In this document: piece by piece, positions 6,609 to 15,833 of the stretch
Numbering within the stretch: the first letter of the stretch is position 1
Layout of the letters: every line of letters begins with the position of its first letter
NCBI GenBank assembly: GCA_902786665.1
Contig: CADADN010000027.1
Location: 1 to 47,755, forward strand
Origin: an uncultured Prevotellaceae bacterium
GTDB taxonomy: Bacteria > Bacteroidota > Bacteroidia > Bacteroidales > Bacteroidaceae
Length of the DNA stretch: 47,755 bases
Direction: 5' to 3'
The notes under the pieces: model-generated
What the model was told of the DNA's origin: nothing
The model's database searches: none
What the model saw: only the letters and a program-made list of their open reading frames with translations
Made by a program: the position numbers and the translations under genes

Positions 6609-9029
6609 ATGAAATCATTACATCTTCTTTTAGGGGCTTTCTTCATGTCACTTCTTCCCACACAGCTTTGGGGAGCTGAGCCTTTTGTGAGTTTTTCTGG
6701 TCAGGGACGATTGCTGAACAAAGACGGCAAGGTCACTGTGTATGTCAAACCCAATGCAGAAAAGGGGGTGGCTCGTGCTGCAAAAGACCTTTGCAATGAT
6801 CTCAACAAAGTATGTGGGGCTGCCTGCACCCTCGTTGACAAGGCGGAAGGGGCAGACATCGTCGTAGAGGTGGACCCCAAGATGAAGGCCACGGAGAAAT
6901 ATGTCATACAGATTGATGACAGCGGCATGCGTATAACCGGCAGCGACAGGCGGGGTGCCATATACGGCATCTACGAGGTGTCGAAACAGGTCGGTGTGTC
7001 ACCTTGGTACTGGTGGGCAGACGTGCCGGTGGAGAAGCACAGCCAGGTGTGGCTCAAGCCGGGAACTTATACCGATGGGGAGCCTGCGGTGCGTTATCGC
7101 GGACTTTTCCTCAATGACGAGGCGCCGTGTCTCACCTCGTGGGTGAAAAACACCTTTGGCACTGATTATGGTGGGCATGAGTTCTATGCCAAGGTTTTCG
7201 AACTCATCCTGCGCCTCAAGGGCAACTATCTCTGGCCCGCCATGTGGGGATGGGCCTTCTATGCCGACGACCCGCTCAACTCAAAGACAGCCGACGAGTA
7301 CGGGGTTGTCATCGGCACCTCGCACCATGAGCCCATGGCACGCAACCACCAGGAGTGGGCACGACACCGCAGGGAGTACGGGGCTTGGAACTACGCCACC
7401 AACAAAGAGGTGCTCGACAAGTTCTTCCGTGAGGGCATCGAGCGTATGAACGGCACCGACGACGTTGTCACCATCGGCATGAGAGGCGATGGCGACGAGG
7501 CGATGAGCAAGGACGCCGACACCAAACTCTTGCAGGAGATTGTGAAACAGCAGCGAAAGATCATCAGCGATGTCACCAAGAAACCCGCAAAGGCCACGCC
7601 ACAGGTATGGGCTTTATATAAAGAGGTGTTGGAATACTACGACCAAGGGATGAGGGTGCCTGAAGATGTAATCATCATGCTCTGCGATGACAACTGGGGA
7701 AATGTGAGACGTGTGCCCAACGCAAAGGAGCGCAAGCATCCTGGAGGATGGGGACTTTATTACCACGTGGATTACGTAGGAGCTCCTCGTAACTCCAAAT
7801 GGCTGAACGTCACACCAATACAGAATATGTGGGAGCAACTCTCCCTGGCTTATGAGAATGGCATCGACAAGATGTGGATTCTCAACGTGGGCGACCTCAA
7901 ACCCATGGAATACCCCATCACGCTCTTCATGGACATGGCGTGGAAAGGTGGTGCCGACATTCCTGGACACACGCTCGAATTCTGCCGACAGTCGTTTGGA
8001 GAGGATCAGGCTCAAGAGGCGGCAAGGCTGCTCGACCTGTGTTGCAAGTACAACGGGCGCATCACTGCGGAGATGCTCGACCACCGTACATACAACCTCG
8101 CATCTGGTGAGTGGGAGAAGGTGGTGGCCGACTACAACAGACTGGAGACAGAGGCCTTGAGGCAGTATGTAGCACTCCAGCCGGAATACCGCGATGCCTA
8201 TCAGCAAATCATCCTCTTCCCCATACAAGCCATGGCCAACATCTATGAGATGTATTACGCCCAGGCCATGAACCTGGAGCTGCACAAGCAGGGCAACCCC
8301 GACGCCAACCTTTGGGCCGACAGGGTGGCACGGGCTTTCCAGCGCGACTCCATCCTTTGCGCCGCCTACAACCACGACATCGCCGGGGGTAAATGGAATG
8401 GGATGATGACCCAGAAACACATCGGATACAGGAGTTGGAACGATGACTTCCCGCGTGACAAGATGCCCGAGGTGAGGCGTGTCAACGTCGAAGGGACGGC
8501 CAGTGTCCTGACGGAGAAAGACGGGGTGGTGGCCATCGAGGCAGAGCACACCTTTGGACGCACCGATGGAAAGGAAGCCAGATGGATGGTCATCCCAGGA
8601 ATGGGGCGCACCCTCAGTGGCGTCACCTTAAGGCCTACGACGGCTTCCGTGGAAGGGGCGGCCCTCGAATATCGCTTCGACACCTCTTCCCAGGTGAAGG
8701 GCGTCCATGTCATCGTGAAGTCCACTCTCGACTTCCTCAACCAAGGCGGGTTGAGATACCGCATCACGCTGGACGGACAAGAACCTAAGGTGGTCAACTT
8801 CAATGCTAAACTCAATGAAGACCCTGCCAACATCTACAGCATCTATTATCCCACCGTGGCGAAAAGGGTGGTGGAGAGTGCCGTTGACGTCTCTGCCGGC
8901 CCGGGAAGACACATACTTCGTGTGGAACCGCTTGACCCAGGTGTCGTCTTTGAGAAAATTGTCATTGACTGTGGTGGATGGCAACCCTCGTATCTCTTCG
9001 GAGAAGAGTCGCCAAGAAAGATGGAGTGA
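6609..9029 (+). CDS. Glycoside hydrolase family 115 alpha-glucuronidase
   Basis: An 806-aa exported enzyme. The ATG at 6609 opens a signal peptide ending LPTQLWGAEP; a TTG three codons earlier is not needed. The order fits GH115: an N-terminal domain (about 25-150) with the DRRGAIYGIYEVSKQVGVSP stretch, a TIM-barrel core with NYLWPAMWGWAFYADDP, TIGMRGDGDEAM and LCDDNWGNVRRVPN, and C-terminal helical and beta domains. GH115 enzymes release (4-O-methyl-)glucuronic acid from glucuronoxylan or arabinogalactan side chains. The length is typical. A single enzyme without SusC/D neighbours suggests it complements a xylan system elsewhere. It has its own promoter; no terminator is evident. Confidence 0.92.
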   Translation: MKSLHLLLGAFFMSLLPTQLWGAEPFVSFSGQGRLLNKDGKVTVYVKPNAEKGVARAAKDLCNDLNKVCGAACTLVDKAEGADIVVEVDPKMKATEKYVIQIDDSGMRITGSDRRGAIYGIYEVSKQVGVSPWYWWADVPVEKHSQVWLKPGTYTDGEPAVRYRGLFLNDEAPCLTSWVKNTFGTDYGGHEFYAKVFELILRLKGNYLWPAMWGWAFYADDPLNSKTADEYGVVIGTSHHEPMARNHQEWARHRREYGAWNYATNKEVLDKFFREGIERMNGTDDVVTIGMRGDGDEAMSKDADTKLLQEIVKQQRKIISDVTKKPAKATPQVWALYKEVLEYYDQGMRVPEDVIIMLCDDNWGNVRRVPNAKERKHPGGWGLYYHVDYVGAPRNSKWLNVTPIQNMWEQLSLAYENGIDKMWILNVGDLKPMEYPITLFMDMAWKGGADIPGHTLEFCRQSFGEDQAQEAARLLDLCCKYNGRITAEMLDHRTYNLASGEWEKVVADYNRLETEALRQYVALQPEYRDAYQQIILFPIQAMANIYEMYYAQAMNLELHKQGNPDANLWADRVARAFQRDSILCAAYNHDIAGGKWNGMMTQKHIGYRSWNDDFPRDKMPEVRRVNVEGTASVLTEKDGVVAIEAEHTFGRTDGKEARWMVIPGMGRTLSGVTLRPTTASVEGAALEYRFDTSSQVKGVHVIVKSTLDFLNQGGLRYRITLDGQEPKVVNFNAKLNEDPANIYSIYYPTVAKRVVESAVDVSAGPGRHILRVEPLDPGVVFEKIVIDCGGWQPSYLFGEESPRKME

Positions 9030-9104
9030 AAAACAACTCTTGTTGTCAGAAACACTGCAAACAGATTGCTGAAAGATTATGAAACGACCTTGAATACGGA
9101 TGAT

Positions 9105-9494
9105 ATGCTACATTTCAAAACAGGAATAGGCTGGAAAGCATGTTATGACGATGAAAGAAACCTCTATACAGCAAAAACTTCGTGGAGAGGGGATTATCAC
9201 CTCTATGAGATAGATGAGGAAATCTTTAATCGACTCGATCAACCTGGTGAAGATCCAGATGAATTGATTAGCTCCGGGCGACATCTATATTATAGTCAAG
9301 ACAGTCCCATCGGACCGCCAACCGACATGGTGATAGATGAGAACTATGCCGCGCTTTGCCCTTGGGTGGAGATTCAGAAAAGCGGGAATGTCATGCCTTC
9401 GGAATTGACAGACGTCGCTGTCGACCTTTGGGAGAACGAAAAGACACGTGGGCAAAGGAAAGAGCAGAGGAAGGCAGGGACAAGAGAACAATAG
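9105..9494 (+). CDS. Hypothetical protein, 129 aa
   Basis: The frame has natural-looking composition (GWKACYDDERNLYTAKTSWR, DYHLYEIDEEIFNRLDQPGE) and no signal or membrane segment, so a small acidic cytoplasmic protein is likely. I chose the ATG at 9105; a TTG at 9066 would extend it by 13 residues. The last 20 residues are highly charged (KTRGQRKEQRKAG). The family was not recognised. It lies 75 bp after the GH115 stop, which allows co-transcription, and converges with the TonB receptor 37 bp beyond its stop. Confidence 0.6.
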   Translation: MLHFKTGIGWKACYDDERNLYTAKTSWRGDYHLYEIDEEIFNRLDQPGEDPDELISSGRHLYYSQDSPIGPPTDMVIDENYAALCPWVEIQKSGNVMPSELTDVAVDLWENEKTRGQRKEQRKAGTREQ

Positions 9495-9531
9495 CGACCA
9501 GCACCCAAAGCTTCACCCACCATCGGGCATG

Positions 9532-11532
9532 TTATAACATCTTGTCCAATTCGAGAGACAAGCCTATGCTGAAGGTGGTTCCCGTGGTCAGCGGGGAACA
9601 ATAGTAATATGACTTGGGCTTGTAATTGAAGATGTTGTCGACGGAGGTGTTGAGATTCACCCCTTTCCATATATGGTGCTGAACCATCAGTTTCCAGATG
9701 GTATATCCCTGGTCGACGTCCTTGCGACCCGATTGCGGCTTGCCTTGGCGGCGTCCGGAGAGAGCGGCGTCAAAGGCATAGTGGCGCGAGAAACGATGGT
9801 CGTAGCCTACGCGCCATGTGAAGGAATGCGAACGGGGTTGGGAGAATTGAGAGAAATAGACGTTGCCGGTCTCATGCATCCAAGAGTAGTTGAACTTGAG
9901 AGATACTCCGCAATCCCAGATATGGGTGATGCTGAGGTCGGCACCCCATACCTTGACGCCATCTTCATTCCAGTAAAGCGCACTTTCCATCCCGTTGTAC
10001 AAGCCGCCGTCGATGGTGGTGATGCGTTTGTCGAAGATGTTGCAATAGCCCACGAGGGTGAAATTGTAGCGTCCGTCAAGGAAGCTGCTGTTACTGATGC
10101 GGTTCGTCCTCTCCAAGGCGATGTTGAAATTATGGCTCCTCTCTGGCTTCAAGTCGGGATTACCAAGAATCATGTATCCCATGTTGCCCATGTCGAAGTG
10201 CATGTACATTTCCTTGAGCGAGGGTGCACGGAAACCGCTGGCATAGTTGGCGCGGAAAGTAATCCACGGCAACTTGTATACGACGGCGAGGCGCTGGGTG
10301 AACGACTGCTGTGCAGAAGCTGAGAAGTAGTCGTAGCGGATGCTGCCCACGACGTTCAGCCGCTCGGTGATGTTCCAGTCAAACTGTGCAAAGCCATCGA
10401 TATTGTTCTGTGAATGACTGGTGTTGTCGACGAACTGATAGGTGGTGAGATAGTCGTGCAGGAAGTCGGCTCCCAGGATGAGACTGTTTTTGCCCAGCGA
10501 ATGGCTGTACAGGGCGTGCACGACGTGTTGCCGATTGCTGTAGTCGTGGTCGTGGGTACGCCTGCCGTCGGGCATGAAATTGGCCTTGTCATACTGGTCG
10601 TATGCGTACGACAGTTCGAAATGGCGGCCATGGTCCCATGCGTACTTGCCTTTTAGTCCGGCGCTGTATCCGTTGAAATGATAGTCGTGAGTGTCGCGCT
10701 CGCTTGTGCGGAAGAAATAGCCGCCCCGGCCGACGAATGTCAACCGTTCCGTGGGGCGCCATATCAGTCGTTCCTTGACATTGTAGGTTTTCTGTCCATA
10801 GAGCCGGCTCACGTTGGAATCGTCTTGCAGCACCGACTCGTCGTAAGGCAAGCCTTGCGCCTTCTTCATCAGTTCCATGGCTATCTCCTCCGAAGAGTGA
10901 GCCTTGGGCAGGTTGACGGGGTCGATTGTCGTATGCTGGAAACTCGTCTGGGAGTTCCATTTCTTCGTGTTGAACGAGAAGTTGGCACCGTTGCGCCATT
11001 CATTCCCGAAAGTGTTGAAGCGAGAGTTGACGTTTGCTGTCCATGGCTCGATGTTCTCCCGGCTGATGATGTTGACCACCCCTCCTACGGCGTTTGAGCC
11101 ATAGAGTGCCGATGAAGCACCTTTCACAATCTCTATGCGCCCTACGTTGTCGAGGTTCATCCGGCTGTAGTCCACGTTGTCCATGGTCTCGCCCGCCATA
11201 CGCTCACCATCGACGAGGAAGAGGACGGCATTGCCGCCAAAGCCGCTCATGTTGAGGGAGGTCTCCTGGCTCATGGCCAAGCCGAACTCCAGGCCGGGAA
11301 TCTCCTGCACAAGCATGTCCTGGATGTTCGTCGCATCGGCTATCTTGATGTCATGGATGTTGATCAGCCTCGTGACGACTGGCGCATTCATAAGAGCCTT
11401 GGGCGAATGGGAGGCTGTCACGACGACAGGTTCCAAGTCCACGGAGTCACGAATGCTTTGGGCGGAAAGTCCAACAGCTGGCATGACCAATGCCATGCCA
11501 GCCAAGATGGTATGTGAAAGCCTGTTTGTCAT
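9532..11532 (-). CDS. TonB-dependent outer-membrane receptor (BtuB/CirA-like)
   Basis: A 666-aa receptor. The start is the ATG at 11532; the frame upstream has only a TTG. The signal peptide ends VGLSAQS, followed by a TonB-box-like LEPVVVTAS, then the plug domain (about 40-150: NIQDMLVQEIPGLEF, VLFLVDGERMAGE, VGRIEIVKGASSALYGSNAV, GGVVNIIS) and a beta-barrel to the C-terminus, including FRANYASGFRAPSLKEMY and NPDLKPERSHNF. It takes up a scarce ligand such as a siderophore, haem or cobalamin with TonB energy. The ligand cannot be told from sequence. It lacks the SusC-type N-terminal extension. It is monocistronic, with long repeat-filled DNA upstream. Confidence 0.9.
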   Translation of the reverse strand: MTNRLSHTILAGMALVMPAVGLSAQSIRDSVDLEPVVVTASHSPKALMNAPVVTRLINIHDIKIADATNIQDMLVQEIPGLEFGLAMSQETSLNMSGFGGNAVLFLVDGERMAGETMDNVDYSRMNLDNVGRIEIVKGASSALYGSNAVGGVVNIISRENIEPWTANVNSRFNTFGNEWRNGANFSFNTKKWNSQTSFQHTTIDPVNLPKAHSSEEIAMELMKKAQGLPYDESVLQDDSNVSRLYGQKTYNVKERLIWRPTERLTFVGRGGYFFRTSERDTHDYHFNGYSAGLKGKYAWDHGRHFELSYAYDQYDKANFMPDGRRTHDHDYSNRQHVVHALYSHSLGKNSLILGADFLHDYLTTYQFVDNTSHSQNNIDGFAQFDWNITERLNVVGSIRYDYFSASAQQSFTQRLAVVYKLPWITFRANYASGFRAPSLKEMYMHFDMGNMGYMILGNPDLKPERSHNFNIALERTNRISNSSFLDGRYNFTLVGYCNIFDKRITTIDGGLYNGMESALYWNEDGVKVWGADLSITHIWDCGVSLKFNYSWMHETGNVYFSQFSQPRSHSFTWRVGYDHRFSRHYAFDAALSGRRQGKPQSGRKDVDQGYTIWKLMVQHHIWKGVNLNTSVDNIFNYKPKSYYYCSPLTTGTTFSIGLSLELDKML

Positions 11533-11606
11533 CGTCAATTATCTATCTTGAGTCCACTTGAAAAAGTCCGATATGCTGGCATTGAACACACCCGGAGTGT
11601 TCATAT

Positions 11607-11628
11607 CCCCTCCCCTCAAGGGGAGGGG
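11607..11628. other. GC-rich hairpin
   Basis: CCCCTCCCCT and AGGGGAGGGG form a 10-bp stem with a 2-nt loop. A smaller inverted repeat, GAACAC...GTGTTC, lies just before it (11584-11602). Both are upstream of the TonB receptor start and outside any gene. They could be structural repeats, or terminator-like without a clear T-tract. Confidence 0.45.
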
Positions 11629-11757
11629 CTGGGGTGGGGTCTATAACTTGTTGATTTTTAAGCATGTTTCACTCCGCCCACTGTGTGTTTCAACGCCCCC
11701 TGACTCCCTCTAATCCGACTCCCCCAGCTTTCAGCCACCCCCTCTGAGCCAGAAGAG

Positions 11758-11825
11758 GAGTTGGGGAGTCTGAGCACCGTTTTTTTGCTCACTGTCCACT
11801 TTTTAAAGTGGACTCAATCTTCAAT
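11758..11825. repeat. Dispersed repeat with short hairpin, copy 2
   Basis: This matches 104-181, including the GTCCACTTT-TT-AAAGTGGAC hairpin at 11794-11813 and the following TCAATCTTCAAT runs. Those runs continue to the edge of the palindromic element at 11854 and resume after it (12097-12160). Confidence 0.6.
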
Positions 11826-11853
11826 CTTCAATTTTCAATTTTCAATCTTCAAT

Positions 11854-12096
11854 ATGATTATCCGCATTTGTCCGAAAACGCCCCGAAGGGGCAATGAGCA
11901 CTTAGCCCAGGGCAACGCCCTGGGTGTAGGTGTGCCCACAATCGCCCTGTAAGGGCATAAGCATTCGAATAATTGTAAAGCTTATGCCCTTGCAGAGCGA
12001 TTGCCTTCTTGCTCTTGCTCTTTTACCCAGGGCGTTGCTCTGGGCTAGGAGCTGCAGGCCTTTCAGACCGTTCTTCGGGTACATGCGGATAATCAT
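11854..12096. mobile_element. MITE-like nested palindromic element, 243 bp
   Basis: The ends are inverted repeats: ATGATTATCCGCAT at 11854-11867 is the exact complement of 12083-12096, and the similarity runs about 27 bp (CCGAAaACG against CGTTcTTCGG). Inside are two CCCAGGGC-type hairpins (near 11904-11926 and 12021-12044), a GCCCC-GAA-GGGGC hairpin (11880-11892), and a central hairpin whose 20-nt arms (11943-11962 and 11980-11999) match at 18 positions. It encodes no transposase. TTCAAT-rich repeats flank both sides. It is probably a non-autonomous, structure-rich repeat of a multicopy family. Confidence 0.6.
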
Positions 12097-12166
12097 AATT
12101 TTCAATCTTCAATCTTCAATTTTCAATTTTCAATCTTCAATCTTCAATCTTCAATCTTCAAATCCC

Positions 12167-12673
12167 TTACTTCCTGGTTCCAGTAAAAGTGGTTTCCATT
12201 GCCATCGGCATGTTGCCATACTTCAAAGAAAATGTAACCACCATCGTCTTGTCGTTCATCAACAAGGTGACATTGCTCACGGTATAGGCTTTCTCACTGC
12301 CTGAGGCGGTCGTCACTGTTCCTGTGTATGAGGCGAGCTTTCCAGCAATGGAATTGCCGTTCTTGGCTAGCGGGATGTTCTTCACCACCAGTTTGGGGAT
12401 GGTCATAGGACCTTCTCCCGACTCAGGGATGGTCATGTCGACAGTGATGTCAGAGGCTTTGGCAAACTCATAGGTGGCTGTGCCGTTCGACGATTCCTCG
12501 CCCATGACCATGATGACCTCGTTGCCAGTATAGGAACCTGCCACCTGTGTGGCTACGGCTGCCTCTGGTTCATCGTCATCGTCGCCACATGCGCACAAAC
12601 CCGACACGATGACCACCGCGGCAAACATCAGTGTCATAAAATTCTTGATTGTCATAAAACTTTTCGTTGTCAT
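12167..12673 (-). CDS. Calycin-like domain lipoprotein
   Basis: A 168-aa lipoprotein with signal and lipobox (LCAC, Cys29) followed by an acidic DDDDEPEAA linker. The mature part (about 45-168) is beta-rich with the repeated pattern VAGSYTGNEVIMVMG, KLVVKNIPLAKNG, VTLLMNDKTMVVTFSLKYG and METTFTGTRK, which matches the calycin-like domain found in many Bacteroidales lipoproteins. ATGs at 12655 and 12637 are alternative starts. Function is unknown; calycin folds usually bind small hydrophobic ligands. It is the last gene of the M28 peptidase operon, 50 bp after the membrane-protein gene. Confidence 0.7.
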   Translation of the reverse strand: MTTKSFMTIKNFMTLMFAAVVIVSGLCACGDDDDEPEAAVATQVAGSYTGNEVIMVMGEESSNGTATYEFAKASDITVDMTIPESGEGPMTIPKLVVKNIPLAKNGNSIAGKLASYTGTVTTASGSEKAYTVSNVTLLMNDKTMVVTFSLKYGNMPMAMETTFTGTRK

Positions 12674-12723
12674 AATAATTATATATGGAATGATGATTTG
12701 ATGTCTTGGCCATACGACCGCCT

Positions 12724-13515
12724 CTATTTTCCCGTGCCCAACTGTTGGGTGGCATAGTCATACTCCGACCCGTAGGTGCTGTGAGGAATGCTGAAGATGA
12801 CGATCATGAACAAGACGGCAAGGACGACAACCCATTTGTTGTACTTCCACTTCATAGTGACAAGGGCTCCCACAAAGCATAGGAAGGAGAGGAGGGTCTT
12901 GTTGTCGGTGAGGTCTGTTCCGATTGGGAATCCCGTCCACCAAGGGCCGAAAGCTGCATGCTGCACGAGGGGGCCGAAGACGAAACCGCCGACAAACAAG
13001 GTCGCCACGGTGATTTTCAACCACTTGCCGTATTCCTTGCGGGTGACCACCAGCAAGAAAGTATAGACGGCGAACAGCATTGCCGCAAACATGAACAGGA
13101 TATGTGGTATCAGGATGCTGGCGGGAACATCGTTGCGGAAGCGTATCAGGGGTGGCTCCTCGGCGGGATAGTCCTTGCCATCGACAGTGATGTAATACTG
13201 CAGCTTCCCGCCGACAGGCTGAACGGGCAATGCAGCCTCCCACTCGCCGTCCTTCCAACAGAAGTCCACCGTGGTGTAGTCGTTTGTCGTAGGATAGCGA
13301 CGGTAATGCATCTGCGCCTTGGCGTCCGACGGAACGCCTTTCAGCTTCACTACCTCGTCGTGCTGCACACCGCTTCTGGGCAATTTCAATTTGTAACTTT
13401 CCCCATTCAACTCCACGGTCACCTTCTTGGGGTAGGTGGGACCTGTCATACGCTGGTATATGCTCAACACCAATGTGATGACAACAGCCAGAAACCAATA
13501 CAAACTTTTCTTCAT
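12724..13515 (-). CDS. Membrane protein with one external domain, unknown function
   Basis: A 263-aa protein with an N-terminal membrane segment (about 4-22), an external beta-rich domain of about 110 residues (KVTVELNGESYKLKLP ... QYYITVDGKDYPAEEPPLIR), then four hydrophobic segments (about 135-155, 165-190, 208-222, 225-245). The family was not recognised. The ATG overlaps the stop codon of the upstream peptidase gene (ATGA), so the two are translationally coupled, suggesting a shared envelope role. Confidence 0.65.
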   Translation of the reverse strand: MKKSLYWFLAVVITLVLSIYQRMTGPTYPKKVTVELNGESYKLKLPRSGVQHDEVVKLKGVPSDAKAQMHYRRYPTTNDYTTVDFCWKDGEWEAALPVQPVGGKLQYYITVDGKDYPAEEPPLIRFRNDVPASILIPHILFMFAAMLFAVYTFLLVVTRKEYGKWLKITVATLFVGGFVFGPLVQHAAFGPWWTGFPIGTDLTDNKTLLSFLCFVGALVTMKWKYNKWVVVLAVLFMIVIFSIPHSTYGSEYDYATQQLGTGK

Positions 13516-14789
13516 CTTACAGGGGGAGTTAAGTGAACTTGGAATATGATGGTCTCTTCACCACGAAGCACCTTCACGGGAATGGTGGTGCCGGGGGTGA
13601 GTTCCGACAAGCGTTCCATGTATTCTTCGATGTCCTTGAGGGGCTTGCCGTCTATTTCCTGGATGATGTCGCCGCTTCTGATGCCGGCGTTATGCGCAGG
13701 CTTGCCTGCCACCACGATGTCGGCGCGAAGGCCGGGAACGCTGCTTGCACCCATCACATCGGGCATCAGTCCCAAGGTGACCTTGAACTTGGCATGGCTC
13801 ATCTTCTGGCTGCTGGGTACATTGATGTAGTCGGGCGTATCCGGCATGGATGCCAATCGGGATATCAGTTCCTGGGAGAACTCCAGGGTCTGTTGCATGC
13901 CGTCGTAATTCAAGGTTGAAGGCACGTCGGCAGGGGTGTGATACTCCATATGGCCGCCCGTGGTGAGGAAGAGGACGGGGATGTCGACCGCCACGAACGA
14001 GGCATGGTCGCTGGGGCCATATCCATCAGGGATGCAAGTGACTCTCAAGTGGTTGCGTTCGGCCACATCTTCCACCATGGTCTTGAAACCGCTGCTGGTG
14101 CCCGTGCCCGATACGCTCATGGCGTTGTCGCGCATGCGGCCCACCATGTCCAGGTTCACCATGGCGACAATGCCTTTTTCATCGGCAGGGAGATTGATGC
14201 GACGGTCGTCGCCATGCTTCATCCATTCCAGGAAGAACTTGGAGCCGACGAGACCTTGTTCTTCAGCACCAAAGAACGCGAAGATGATGCTTCGTGGCGA
14301 CCCCACCTTCTTGAAATGCTTGGCCAGTTCTAGTACAACGGCGTCGCCGCTGGCATTGTCGTCAGCGCCAGGGTGGACGCCCAATGTGTCGGGACGACGC
14401 GACCCGGATCCTTCGCCTCCCATCCCGAGATGGTCGTAATGCGAACCCACGACGATGTATTCATTCCTAAGATGTTTGTCGTTTCCCGGAAGGACGGCGA
14501 TGATGTTATGTGTGGTCCTTTTCTCTGTCTTACCATAGGTGAAGTCGTGGAAGAAACCTGTCTTTTTCTTTCCCTTGACAATAGGTTTGAACTTCAGACT
14601 GCGAAGTTTGCCGACGATGAATTCCGAGGCAAGGGTGTCGCCGAGGGTGGCAGGGTATCTGCCGCCAAGTTCTTGTGAAGCAAGGTATTCCACTGCTTGT
14701 CTCATATCATCCTGCTTTTGGGCGTGCGCCTGGAAAACAAGCGCGAAAATCATGGAAAATATAATTGACGCTTTCCTCATTAATCTCAT
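13512..14789 (-). CDS. M28 family zinc aminopeptidase with PDZ domain
   Basis: A 425-aa exported peptidase from the ATG at 14789 (another ATG lies at 14780). The signal peptide ends ALVFQAHAQ. All M28 metal ligands and catalytic acids are visible: the His in VGSHYDHLG, Asp in HPGADDNASG, the Glu pair in FFGAEEQG, Asp in VNLDMVGR and the final His in GGHMEYHTPAD. A PDZ domain occupies about the last 95 residues (AGKPAHNAGIRSGDIIQEID). By family it removes N-terminal residues from peptides using two zinc ions, in the periplasm. It is the first gene of a three-gene operon and overlaps the membrane-protein gene by 4 bp. A promoter lies just upstream. Confidence 0.9.
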   Translation of the reverse strand: MRLMRKASIIFSMIFALVFQAHAQKQDDMRQAVEYLASQELGGRYPATLGDTLASEFIVGKLRSLKFKPIVKGKKKTGFFHDFTYGKTEKRTTHNIIAVLPGNDKHLRNEYIVVGSHYDHLGMGGEGSGSRRPDTLGVHPGADDNASGDAVVLELAKHFKKVGSPRSIIFAFFGAEEQGLVGSKFFLEWMKHGDDRRINLPADEKGIVAMVNLDMVGRMRDNAMSVSGTGTSSGFKTMVEDVAERNHLRVTCIPDGYGPSDHASFVAVDIPVLFLTTGGHMEYHTPADVPSTLNYDGMQQTLEFSQELISRLASMPDTPDYINVPSSQKMSHAKFKVTLGLMPDVMGASSVPGLRADIVVAGKPAHNAGIRSGDIIQEIDGKPLKDIEEYMERLSELTPGTTIPVKVLRGEETIIFQVHLTPPVR

Positions 14790-14808
14790 GTCATTTTGAA
14801 TTCGGGTG

Positions 14809-14839
14809 CAAAATAACAACAAACATTTTGATTGTGCAA
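14809..14839 (-). promoter_or_regulatory. Promoter of M28 peptidase operon
   Basis: Minus-strand TTG, 20 nt, TTATTTTG, one mismatch from TAnnTTTG. It would give a leader of about 15 nt. Confidence 0.5.
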
Positions 14840-14985
14840 TCCCTATTTATGTGGATTTTCAGCCTTCTAAGTCGATTCCTCCTATTCCCTCCACTTAATC
14901 AGGTCCTCTTTATAACCCTGCAACTCACTTTTTGAAAGGTCAATTCAAGAAAAAAAAGGGTGAAACGAAAAAAAACAGGAAAAAA

Positions 14986-15017
14986 TTCGTCCGTTTAGCG
15001 AAAAATTCATAATTTTG
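14986..15017 (+). promoter_or_regulatory. Promoter of tRNA-Ser
   Basis: TTCG at 14986-14989, 20 nt, TAATTTTG at 15010-15017. The start would fall about 17 nt before the mature tRNA 5' end. Confidence 0.55.
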
Positions 15018-15040
15018 CACCCCGAAACATAATCAGCCGA

Positions 15041-15128
15041 GGAAAGGTGCTCGAGTGGCTGAAGAGGCACGCCTGGAAAGCGTGTAACCGGCGAAACCGG
15101 TTCGGGGGTTCGAATCCCCCTCTTTCCG
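15041..15128 (+). tRNA. tRNA-Ser (anticodon GGA)
   Basis: An 88-nt class II tRNA. The acceptor GGAAAGG pairs with TCTTTCC, with discriminator G. The anticodon arm CACGC-CTGGAAA-GCGTG gives anticodon GGA, reading UCC and UCU. The long variable arm ACCGGCGAAACCGGT is diagnostic for serine tRNA. The T-arm GGGGG-TTCGAAT-CCCCC is intact. The 3' CCA is not encoded. Its T-arm and acceptor half is repeated downstream. Confidence 0.97.
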
Positions 15129-15278
15129 CTAAGAGTGGGGGGTCAAACCGACAAGGGTTCGAATCCCCCTCTTTCCGCTAAGAGTGGGGGTTCAAACCGA
15201 CAAAGGTTCGAATCCCCCTCTTTCCGCTAAGAGTGGGGGTTCAAACCGACAAAGGTTCGAATCCCCCTCTCTCCGCGA
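15107..15278 (+). repeat. 49-bp tandem repeat derived from the 3' half of tRNA-Ser
   Basis: GGTTCGAATCC begins at 15107 (inside the tRNA), 15156, 15205 and 15254, an exact period of 49 bp. Each unit holds the tRNA T-arm 3' side and acceptor (GAATCCCCCTCTTTCCGCT) plus a spacer CTAAGAGTGGGGGTTCAAACCGACAAA that can fold with it into a GGGGGTTC/GAAtCCCCC hairpin. A further copy of about 1.5 units lies at 34571-34642. The pattern suggests remnants of repeated integration or slippage at a tRNA att site; no integrase is present. Confidence 0.8.
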
Positions 15279-15833
15279 AATGTACTTATTTTCAATAAGT
15301 TACAAAGTTTATCCCGAAATTCACCCCCAAAAATATGGGAATGGGGAAACAAAAAGCAATAGGGAAAGAAGAAGTTTAAATCTTCATAACTTGGTACGAT
15401 TTTTAACATATAATTATCATACAATTAGTCATAAATTCTTGCTTTGGCAAGCGTCTCCTTCGTCGCCGAGCGGCTGTACGTCAGAATTTTTGGTTAATTC
15501 GTGATAATTCGTGTTCTTTATTATTTGTCCCAATTAATTTTTTAATCGTCACTAAGCATGTTCAGACAAAGTAGAATTATTCTGTAAACAAGTATTTTTG
15601 TTTAAAAAGAAACAATACTATTCTTTTTTGAACAATTCTCGGGAAAAGAACTCTAACATTTCTTTCCATGATTATTTGAACCCGAAAAAAACGTCCGTAT
15701 AGTTCATGACTGACACAGCCCGATGGAGTCCATTTCCAATACGAAAAAATAACAAATTGATTATTAAAAAAGGATGGGTTGACTGGCTTTTGCAGTTCAC
15801 TCATCCGTTTGTTGAATTCATAGACTTCATAAC
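15279..15833. other. Intergenic AT-rich region without a supported gene
   Basis: This region separates the tRNA-derived array from the terminator at 15834-15868. A 75-codon minus-strand frame at 15577-15804 has no recognisable motif and an AT-rich, phenylalanine-heavy translation, so I do not call it. The short direct repeat TAATTCGTGATAATTCGTG occurs near 15494. Nothing else is evident. Confidence 0.4.

Noticed and set aside
7614-8549. 311-codon minus-strand frame opposite the GH115 gene
   Set aside because: Antisense to a clear, conserved enzyme; histidine- and valine-rich shadow translation.
15107-15278. CRISPR array
   Set aside because: Units are fully identical over 49 bp with no variable spacers and consist of tRNA sequence; no cas genes present.
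15156-15278. Additional tRNA genes in the 49-bp array
   Set aside because: Only the T-arm and acceptor 3' side are repeated; no anticodon or D-arm.
15577-15804. 75-codon minus-strand frame
   Set aside because: No recognisable family; AT-rich; likely chance frame, although a decayed gene cannot be excluded.
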